Source: Crambe crambe
Taxonomy: Eukaryota; Porifera; Demospongiae; Poecilosclerida; Crambeidae
Direction: 5' to 3'
Assembly (NCBI GenBank): GCA_963924555.1
Contig: OZ004591.1
Span: 806,001-870,000, forward strand
Length of the DNA: 64,000 nt
The notes below the pieces were generated by a model. It searched no databases. It saw nothing but the letters and a program-made list of their open reading frames with translations, and had not been told where the DNA came from. Positions 35,801-44,812 of this stretch are shown piece after piece. The position numbers were made by a program, and so were the translations under genes. Numbering within the stretch: the first letter of the stretch is position 1; every line of letters begins with the position of its first letter.

Positions 35801-37235
35801 GGTTGATTTGCCATTATAGACAAATTTTCTTTTTGAGATGAGAAGAAAAAGTTTCGATCTTGAATATGACCATTTTCAAGCTCAGTAGCGATGATATTAC
35901 GAAGTAAAGGCATATGATCCTATACATGTGAGCATGAATAGAGTTACTACATAATTAAAAGTTACATAATTATAGTTTGCTGAAAATATACTGTGAGACA
36001 GTTGGCACATATATATATACATGTAAGTGTAAGGGAACAATGTACTTCACTGTAAGTATAGGCTGTTGCTAATTGCTGTATGTAATTTATAGGGGCTATC
36101 AAACATTTACCTGGGAGAAATACATTGGAACTCTTAGAAGCACACAGTATGCGAACTAAAAAAGCAAGAAACATTTAGCTATCTGCTGCAGCATAAAACA
36201 CCATGCTCACCTGAGCCACAAAAACACCACAGTCACTACCATTTAATTGCTTGGGAATGCTCTACAAGAAGAAACAGCATTATAAATAGTAATCTATAAT
36301 TGTATCTATTTTTTTCCAGATCTCTAATTGCTAATTTAGAACAATGATCATGTGCCGATATGTAGGGGGCCTGTCTAGTCCTTATTTAAATGGATACAAG
36401 CCCACAGGAATAATTACCTTTTCTATGGTAAATGTCCATTTACTCCAATCAAAACATTGGTAGCCCAGTAGCTTTGCTTCATAATCAAGAAAGTACCTAT
36501 GAAGATCATTATAATAATGGTCACTCAAAATGCTCAGTGATATAATTAGTTGAGCATACCACATGTGAGGTGAAGTAAAATAGTAACACTTTTCAGGTAA
36601 AAAGGAATCGTAATACTTTACAGATTCACTGTTAGGATCAATAACCTATAAGACAATGATTGAAGATGGTATTATAATAAACTTCCAAACCAACCATTAG
36701 TGTCCAATGATTTCCTTCAGGATTCAGGTACCAAAGAATGAGGTCTGCTCCAACAATATCCTGAATTATTGGAAACTTTATGTATCATCAAAGCGCAAAG
36801 CATAACTTTGATACCTTTCTATGCTTCCAATGCTGTGTTGCTTCCTCACAACTTCTTTTGCTCTCCAATAATTTCATTAGCTGACTTGATAATATTACAA
36901 CAGTAATACCATGTCTCTATAGCAGTCGAAATATCAAGTAAATTAATAATGATGCTCTACTCTATACCTTATGAGCTTCTGCTACCAACAAGGAGAGATA
37001 CGAACCAATTCCCTAGAGAGAGAGGAGGGAGGGGAAGCTAGGAGAAGCTATTCTAGCCATGTAGGTAGTCTTACACAGTCAGATATCCAGTGACCCTCTC
37101 GGAACCTGCTGATTTCGTCCATCTCTCAGCACGCGGTCGGCTGGCAAGGTAAGACCACTCCTACTTATTAAACTTTGAACTCCGTGCAAGTGGATTTTCT
37201 AAGTCGAAAGTGGTCCCAAAAAAAAAAATTCGCCC
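32809..37235 (-). mobile_element. 4.4-kb MULE transposon with terminal inverted repeats and Ulp1-transposase gene
   Basis: The left terminal repeat (32809-32848) runs from GGGCGAATT through a T-run to GGGACCACTTTCGACTTAG. The right end (37195-37235) is its reverse complement with a one-base difference in the T-run. Between them lies one spliced minus-strand gene that fills most of the element (33028-37122). No clear target-site duplication is visible: the 9 bp at the left are TACCCAGTA and those at the right are CAGGCGGCT. The reading frame is intact, so the element may be recently active or under selection. It sits 171 bp upstream of the P1 start codon. Confidence 0.85.
33028..37122 (-). CDS. 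Ulp1 cysteine protease fused to MULE transposase, 8 exons
   Basis: Minus-strand exons 37122-37075, 37012-36968, 36916-36815, 36760-36695, 36645-36418, 36261-36211, 36155-36111 and 35919-33028 join to 1158 codons; all seven introns are phase 0. Residues 1 to about 205 form a Ulp1/SENP-type protease: NHWTLM (catalytic His), YYDSF (Asp), KQLNGSDCGVF (Gln and Cys), then the family's closing FSQDHMPLLR, which crosses the last splice junction. Then follow a FAR1/FLYWCH-like zinc finger (HCQH, ECPSKM, FNHNHP), an acidic linker and a nuclear-localisation-like PPRKKRKN. The MULE DDE core comes next (VVFCDST, D about 606; MVVMTDD, D about 677; CVFHFLQ; NNYAEAG, E about 794), then a SWIM finger (CSCIAG...CSHQ) and a basic C-terminus. 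It resembles ZSWIM1/3-type MULEs. Exon 4 uses a GTTGGT donor. Confidence 0.9.
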
Positions 37236-37258
37236 CAGGCGGCTACCCAACTCCTACA

Positions 37259-37332
37259 TAGTCTCGCGTAGCCAGACCCTTTCCCGGTTTTTGGCGCCAA
37301 AAACCGGGAAAGGGTCTGGCTACGCGAGACTA
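37259..37332. mobile_element. 74-bp perfect palindrome flanked by 9-bp direct repeats
   Basis: TAGTCTCGCGTAGCCAGACC through to its exact reverse complement, with no unpaired base, centred on GGCGCC. ACTCCTACA lies directly on both sides (37250-37258 and 37333-37341), consistent with a 9-bp target-site duplication like those of Mutator-like elements. It inserted 24 bp beyond the end of the 4.4-kb transposon. Confidence 0.85.
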
Positions 37333-37491
37333 ACTCCTACATAGGTAGACCTTTACTTTTGATTGGGTAGGTAATCATGCACTTTTATGCTTGAGCAAGT
37401 GAATTTAATTGCACTCAAAAGCATGATTGTGTACCTGATACTTATCATTATTGGCAACCTGCTAATACTAAGTAGAAAATTTCTGTAGCTG

Positions 37492-37707
37492 TAAGGTAAA
37501 GCGGGGCTATTTCGAACGGCGGGGCTATTCCGTAGGTTCAAATATTTCTGAAACTACTGAGACTTCTGAGGCTCAATGTTGGAGGATATAATCTACTATA
37601 ATAGTAGAATGTATCTTTCAAAATAGAGCTCGTAAGCTCGTGGAGTTTTGAAAATATTTGACCCTACGGAATAGCCCCGCCGTTCGAAATAGCCCCGCTT
37701 TACCTTA
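37492..37707. mobile_element. 216-bp MITE with about 52-bp inverted repeats
   Basis: Begins TAAGGTAAAGCGGGGCTATT and ends with the reverse complement AATAGCCCCGCTTTACCTTA. The arms continue through CGAACGGCGGGGCTATTCCG and AAATATTT. The interior is non-coding. The terminal TA may be the target site. Confidence 0.85.
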
Positions 37708-38034
37708 TTCATGCACTATTAATTTCATCCTTCCTATTAAACTGCATGGTCATAACACCTTCCCTCTTCTCATGCTATGTAAGTTATTCCTGTTAATGAT
37801 ACTGTTACTGTAGCAACATGTGCTATAGCTAATAATTGGAAGCCTGCATGCATGGTTCTGATATGTTATAGCTACTACGTGTTTTCTATGGAACTTCCTG
37901 AGTAGGTACCTATCATTGGCTACTGGTAGCCACATGGTGCACATAGTTATGTAAGTCCTGCACATGTGCATATACTTTTTGATGGTGATAACTAAAGAGA
38001 TCAACATTATAGCTAACTAACTACACATGAATCA

Positions 38035-38830
38035 GTGAAATAACAAAGACAAGTCCCACAAGGGATCCTGCATGTTCAGCCTTATTACCTCTTAGCTACA
38101 ACCATATTGTTTGCATTTGTGTCTACAGGAAGATGAGTTAGATGTTACACTATTAATAAGGCTATGAGGGTAGTAGATGTACTCCCACCAAATGTGACCT
38201 TTGAGGAAGTGATGTTTCCAGATGCTTGAAGTGTCAAGCTGTAAATAGCATTGGGTTCCAGTTAGGCATCAGTCGCTTTTGAGCAATTCCCCAAAATGCA
38301 TTTAATTATGCGTTTGACCTGGCCCATTATGCTCTAGATTGTGCCCATAATCTTACTGAAAAACGTTTTCTTCTTCATAAAAGGTTGTTCAGGGCCATTA
38401 TTGCATGCAATATGGTTCATGAGACGACTAAACATTACTAGCTTCCTTGACCCTAACACTTTGCATGATAGTATGCCTGCTACCATTATGCCTGATGCTT
38501 GGGAGTACTTATTATGCCTGAAATTATGCCGGCATAATAGACTGGTCCCTATAGTTCCAGTCCACTGACAACAAAAGAAAATGATGGTAGTTTCTCAATT
38601 AGCCTTGTCTGAAACTCAGAATCGATGTGGCCAGTCACAAATATCAGGAGGAGGCTATTTAGTGGGCATGTAGTATATTATAAGGAACTTGTACATAGAT
38701 TGGGCATGCTTGGTGGACAGTAATATTGACTTCTCTCTCTTCTGGATTCTTGCTTTGTGGGAATTGAACTTTGAGTCAGTGTTTATGCTGCCAAATGGAT
38801 ATCATTTCCTGCCGGTACTCTATATAGAGA
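38035..38830 (-). pseudogene. Relic of the 3' end of an Ig/FN3 paralogue
   Basis: Reading the minus strand, 38825-38700 resembles the short FN3 exon, 38650-38170 the second FN3-like exon, and 38130-38035 the tail exon of P1 and of the giant gene. In the tail exon the frame soon stops. A 291-bp element (38263-38553) interrupts the second exon. The upstream exons are missing, so this is a decayed tandem copy. Confidence 0.7.
38263..38553. mobile_element. 291-bp insertion with 8-bp target duplication, hAT-like
   Basis: GTTCCAGT occurs immediately on both sides (38255-38262 and 38554-38561), whereas the paralogous exons carry it once. The ends (TAGGCATCAGTC and, reversed, TAGGGACCAGTC) are loosely inverted. 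An 8-bp duplication is typical of hAT elements. No coding content. Confidence 0.7.
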
Positions 38831-39203
38831 AAGGTTAATTGAAAAATGTTATTATTTAGAAGAAGCTGGCTAGAGTAGCAGCAGGAAGTTACGGTACTTT
38901 TATCCAGCCCTTGCCCCACCCTTTGTCCATATAATTTCCTATCGGGGAGATGACATTCTATACAACTACACAATTAGCTTATAAACTATTGAACTGAAGT
39001 CTGTAACTAATATGATTGCTGCATTTGAGGTCCATAAAATCCTCTTAGAGAAATAAGCAGTTTCTAGCTAATCATGGTCTAGTGCATAAATTATTTTATA
39101 GCTAAGTTTTGAATTGAGCTGTAGGGATGTGATGATGATGATGATGATGACCTAAAATGTTATGATGATGAGCTACAATGTCATGGCAACTTGGCAAACT
39201 AAC

Positions 39204-41441
39204 TTAGTTATATGCTGCATTGGTAATGATGTCTTCATAAAGTGGAGCAGGTGGATGTTGGTGGTTCAGCTGCCACTTCCTACGACAATACACGACCAGA
39301 ACACCACCAGCAAACCCACCCACCACTCCAACAATGAAGAACACAACGCTGCAGATCACAGTCACAAATGCAGACTTTTCTTGTTCAATAGCTGCAAATC
39401 AATAAACTACCATTATTTTGTCTCAATTAAGATTTATGCACTTATACTTTTATTTGGATGAGTGAAGCCATGGTAGTGCTTGATTGATGTATTGTGAATT
39501 CCTTCAATGTGCAGGACTAGTGCAACAGTTTGATAGTAACAGACAAAGGGAGGCTAATTATTGTTAAACTCAATAGCAACAGTAATGAATATGCATACAT
39601 GTTGATCTTACCTCTACAGTAATGCTCAATTCTGGACTGCCGCTTTGGGAGAATTTAATCTCATTGAATATCTGTCCAAAATCTCCTATAACTACCAACG
39701 AGGCATGTTATGACAAGGATACAATAATAACAACATCATTCACTGGCAATTCAGCTTCCTCCCCTACCTTCTTTAGCTAAACAAACATGCAATTACGTTT
39801 TGGTATCCCAGTGATGATGCTTGCTGGATCACTCAGTCCCAAGTCATCATACAACATAGCTAATTTCTGTGTATATCTGCCCGTAAAACTGTGCTACTCA
39901 GCATAACATTACCTTCAAGCAATGACCAACTTACATATCGGTAGTCCAGTGATGATGGTTGCTGGTTCACTTGGCCCCAGGTCACTGTATGCTGAGACCA
40001 TGAAAGTGACATTTAGACAAGACATCCTTACTGTTCCTGAGGAGTTACTATAGGAGTGGAATGTGTTAGTAGTGCTGAAGGACTCGATCCCTTGAGATGA
40101 GACTTGACTGATGCGGTAACCTTGGATCCCATGCCCGTCCCAAGAGAAAGGCTCTTCCCACTCCAATAAGACTTCACTCAAACTGATGAAATGAACCCTG
40201 ACCTCAGGAGGTGAGGGCGGGCCTGTACATGCAAATAATAAGGAAATCCATCTACACTGAAGGAGTGAGCAGATGTGTGTCATTAAAGTAACATAGGAGT
40301 GATTCTTCATTTTCCCCACCATGGGTGTGGCCAATAGAACACACGTTTTTGTCAATGATTTCTCATTGAATTTCTTCTGTCTACTACCATCGGATCATCC
40401 TTCTCCCAATCATTGGGGCAAATAGCTAATATTTTGGGTGAACATTAAGTTCCCCTGTTTTTCATTGGAGATCCTTTGTGTTTTTCTTTACTGTAGCTAT
40501 GGTAAACTTCCATTATGGCACAGCCATAAATGTTGTGTGTTTGGTGTACTGGGTCTATAGCTTGATTATAATATTAGTGGTTAGTCATTAAAGGAGGGGC
40601 TGCTAAAAACAGAAAAGGATGTGAACTAGCTCGTGCTGGCCCAGCGGGGAAGTCAGTACTTTGACTTGCAGTATTGATTCAATGGTTGCCACAGGCCAGG
40701 GTTCCTCACTGTGAACCATCAATTGAGTGTCATTTCAATTACCTGGCTACTATAGGGAAATGCAAAATATTATGGCAAGCGAAGCTTTGGCCGATGACGT
40801 CACCATATTGCAAAGGACAGAACCAGAAGAATGTACTTAAATATTATGATCCCCTAGTGGATGCAATAACTATACTGGGATGGTTCACTCTCTCCTTAGC
40901 TACAATCCTTACCTAGAACAGTCAAGTTCAAAGTCTCACTGAATTCATTATTTTCAGGAAAAAATGGATGGAAGAATCTACATTGAATTTGTGTATTATT
41001 ATTTTCCTTTGATGCTAGCACTGTCAAACTGGTGCTAGCATTGTTCACAAAAATTCCTCTCATATTCAGCTCATCTAGCTGTAATTGTGTTCGTGAATCA
41101 TAGTTGCGGTCTGGGTGCTGAGGTAATACCACTCTCCAGCTCAATAAGTTAGAATTATTAGTTTCACAGTTAAAGGAGGCATTTGTGTTGATAGGAGCAG
41201 ACCCATTATTCACTCCTGTAAGTGTTATTGCTGCAAAACAAACAATATTAATGGCTAACACTGAGATGAAGAGGAATCCATGGCTTGTCAAGATTCTATA
41301 ACTTACAAGCATAGTTACAAGTCACTCCCAGCAGCAGAAGCAGCAGAGAGCAAAGCTGAAATGAATACCTTGAAAAGAGATTATACAATAGCTAGTTAGC
41401 TAGATGGCCATATGGTGGGCTACGTATTTAAACTCACATCA
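39204..41441 (-). CDS. P2: Ig/FN3 type I membrane protein
   Basis: Minus-strand exons 41441-41437, 41368-41307, 41230-40913 (Ig), 40222-39935 (FN3), 39691-39612, 39553-39448 and 39391-39204 join to 348 codons. Signal peptide MMYSFQLCSLLLLLLGVTC; one Ig domain with C...W...C (NCET, SWRV, IQCRF); one FN3 domain; a shortened second FN3-like exon (106 bp against about 217-220 bp in relatives). The last exon encodes a transmembrane segment (FVTVICSVVFFIVGVVGG), the stop-transfer sequence CRRK, and a 27-residue tail ending APLYEDIITNAAYN with a YxxI motif. The Ig and FN3 parts closely match P1 and the 3' end of the giant gene, but those end in GPI-like tails. No partner is known; a cell-surface recognition or adhesion role is inferred. 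Confidence 0.8.
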
Positions 41442-41544
41442 TTCAATCAATTCTGCCGGTGATAGCTATCTCAACCATACATAAATAGCACTTTTGTGCA
41501 TGCAATTACCTAGTAGTCTAGCCCTTTCCGCTGGCCGCGTGAGA

Positions 41545-43530
41545 CTATAATAGTAGAGCGGCTTAACACCAAAAAAGGGAGGTTTTGTGCACTTTCTGAT
41601 AAAAGCATGAAATTTGGTATATAGTTTTTACATATCATAAATTCAGATAGGGAGCCATCTTGAATTTGACCTCTGGTGACCTCTAGACGTCAATTAACTT
41701 TGGAAACCACAACCTCCTATTTTAGTATCATTTATGCTTTGATTAACTATCAAGTATTAGGTATCAGAACAAAGCTGATACTTTAAGGAGTAATATGGGA
41801 TTGGACTCATGCCCATATCTCATTCCATTCCAAAGTTACGAGAATTTTAATTGTGACTGTATGAATTAAAGGTTATTGATAAACTGTGTCAGTTTATTAG
41901 CTACTGGCAATCTCCATAATAGGGGCACAGAGTGGTGCACAAGGGCAGCCTTCACACGCTTGCACCATCTAGTACAGCCTTTCTTGTATCCACAATGGAT
42001 CAATTCATAGCATGCCTATAATGCTTCTGAAAAAGTGGTCCACAGTGGTTCCCAACTCCTTTCTCCATCCCCAGTCTGCTGGATTGGGAAGTCCCTCTGT
42101 TGAGCAAATAGAGCCTTCTTCCAGTAGTTAGACTGACAAGCAGCTCATTTTATGTGCTGCATTAGGCTCCTAGATTTTGTGCAAAATGCAATACCATGGA
42201 GATGGGCATCACTGTCACTTTTGCGGTGATATTTGGTCTCAAGAGCAATCATGTCCACAGGTGCAAATACAAGCTTAGCCAACAGAGCAGTGTCTTCCCA
42301 CATCTCCAAACCTCACCAATATTGTAGGTAGAAGCATTGTGAAGACCTGCAGATCCTTACAGAGGAAACATTTGGCCTCTTCGAGGTCAACTGTTACTTT
42401 ATTTGCACAGATACTGGTGTACCTTCAGATTTTTCTGCAGTCGTTCCTATTTTGTTTGGTTAAACTTCAACCGATTTATGCTAGCCAGCATGATGTCTCA
42501 TCAATGTTGCCTCTTTGCCATCCCAGAGCTGGAGCCAGCTCATTTGTAGTGGTACGGCCATGCATAGCTACCATCTGGGGGGTAAATGTTATTGATTCGA
42601 TTTCAATCTAGTATGATCTAGGCAATACCATGCACTAACCTATAAGCCATTGTTATTATTCAAATTGCATACACACAAAACAAACTGAATGGTGGTACGG
42701 CCATGGCCATACCAGCCGTAGTGCCTCCGGCCATGCACATCCCCATCATTAGGTCATTCAATGTCAATGTTATTGGCATGTATCCAAGACTTGGATACAT
42801 GCAAATGAACATTGACATTGAACAACTTGAAATTTGTCGAAGTCGCTAAAGATTTGTAGTGGGTGCCTTGTTATTGTAAATCTCTTCTTCAGTGATGGCA
42901 GCTAATTTAGGTCGTTTTAAAGTAGATACAGTAGCATTTACAAACATGTGACATTTTGCCTTTGGTATAACAGTAACACAAAGCTGACTAGCTACATGCA
43001 ATAAAGTGTGGTAGTTAGCAAATACTTAACTTACTTGACTTGGTAGCAGATCAGAGCACAGTAATCAGAGTGACCGTAATTCCATGAATGTGCTTACAAT
43101 TTCAGACATGTGCTTGCAACTTTTGCTTTTGTAGCTACTAGCACTAATAAAGTTATAACACTAATTATTAAGTAACATGCCATCAAACATAGTGGTTAGA
43201 GGTGTATACATTGCATACATGCAAATAAGATTAAAATTATCATAATTTTGGAGTGGAATGAGATATGGGCATGATTCTGGTCTCATTTTACTCCTCAAAG
43301 TGTCAGCTTCGCTCTGATACCAAACACTTAATAGTCAATCCAAGTATGAATGGTACTAAAATAGGAGGTCGTGGTTTCCGAAGCTAATTGATGACTAGAG
43401 GTCACCAGGGATCAATTTCAAGAGGGCTCCCTATCTGAACATAACCTTTATGATGTGTAATAACTATGTACCAAAATTCATGCTTTTATCAAAAAGTGCA
43501 CAAAAAAATTGCTAAACTGCTGTACTATAA
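41545..43530. mobile_element. 2-kb non-coding transposon with about 310-bp inverted repeats
   Basis: The left arm (about 41545-41855) and the right arm (about 43222-43530) are imperfect inverted copies along their whole length: for example GATAAAAGCATGAA, GATAGGGAGCC, AACCTCCTATTTTAGTA-like and CATGCCCATATCTCATTCCA on the left, matched by the reverse complements on the right. The interior shows no intact reading frame; degenerate fragments could be transposase remains. It separates the P2 start from the 3' end of the giant gene. Confidence 0.75.
42766..42825. repeat. Hairpin inside the 2-kb transposon
   Basis: TTCAATGTCAATGTT...CATGTATCCAAG and CTTGGATACATG...AACATTGACATTGAA form inverted arms of about 27 bases. 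Confidence 0.75.
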
Positions 43531-43768
43531 AGGCAGTTTAAATAGAAAAATTCTGTATTCATTTCATCTTTCCTCTTTTAAACTTGCATGGTCGTCCCAC
43601 TATGCCCACCTGATGGGGGCAATTTTCTCATTTTTATTTCACTCCTTATTTGTATTTCACTCCTACCTGTTTGTGCCCCTGCAGCTTATTCAAACATGAA
43701 TTGAATTGAAATTGAATTGCGGTGTATATATGTATTCAAATTAATAGTTGTCAAGCTAAACCTTAAAA

Positions 43769-44312
43769 TTAACAAAATTTAACAATAAAGATGAAGAAGA
43801 GTCCTAAAAGATGTCCTGTGGCCATCATCCTTTCAGCCCTATTGTTTTTCATCTTTGTGTCTACAGGAGGTGACACACAATAGTGTAAACAAGGCTACGA
43901 GGGAAGTAGATGTACTGACTCTCACCAAATGCGACCTTTGAAGAAGTGATGTTTCCAGTGATAGTGGATGCTTGAAGTGTCAAGCTGTAGGTGGCATTAG
44001 CTTCCAGTCCACTGTTAATGATAAAAGAAAATGATGAAGGTCTTCCTTGGTAGTTTCGACTCAAAATGATAGGTTCTCTTCTCACGTCATCTCGTCTGAG
44101 ACTAAGAATCAATGTGGCCATTTGGTAGTCACAAACTTGAGGAGCCTATTGTGGATACATTCCAAGAACTTACATAGCCCCAATATAGATTAGCATGGTT
44201 TGTCTTAAGCTTAGCTACCTGGACAGTAATATTGACTTCCGGACTTCTGCTCTGTGGGAATTGAACTCGAGTGCTTACGTTGCCAAATGGTCCAGGAACT
44301 GCAGAAGGGACA

Positions 44313-44348
<36 letters not shown>

Positions 44349-44755
44349 GGGAAGTGGAAGAGGCTCATGAAAACTGTGGCTGCACATTACTGTTGTGCTA
44401 TTCAGCATAAGCAATGACTGACTTACGTATTGGCAGTCCAGTGGTGACACTTGTTGGTTCACTCGGCCCCAGGTCATTGTATGCTGAGACCATGAAGGTG
44501 ACATTTTGACAAGACTTCTTTACTGTTCCTGAGGAGTTACTATAGGAGTGAGATGTGTTAGTAGTGTTGAAGAACTCGATCCCTTGTGGTGAGACTCGAC
44601 TGATGCGGTAACCTTGGACCTCATGGCCGTCCCAAGAGAAAGGTTCCCCCCACTCCAACAAGACTTCACTCACACTGATGAAACGGACCTTGACCCCTGG
44701 AGGTGAGGGTGGGCCTGCATTATTAACAACAGAAAACGAAAGTAAAATGCCTTTA

Positions 44756-44812
<57 letters not shown>

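Noticed and set aside
33028..35913. MULE transposase as a stand-alone intronless gene starting at the ATG near 35913
   Set aside because: The codons just before that ATG complete the Ulp1 C-terminal motif after a good splice acceptor, and seven upstream exons join in frame.
32800..37244. Target-site duplication for the 4.4-kb MULE
   Set aside because: The 9-11 bp on the two sides do not match. CTACCCA occurs near both ends but at different offsets.
39612..39685. P2 as a pseudogene because the short FN3 exon seemed to start with a stop codon
   Set aside because: Using the acceptor six bases upstream (exon start 39691) gives the same 80-bp exon length as the paralogues, and the whole gene then reads through.
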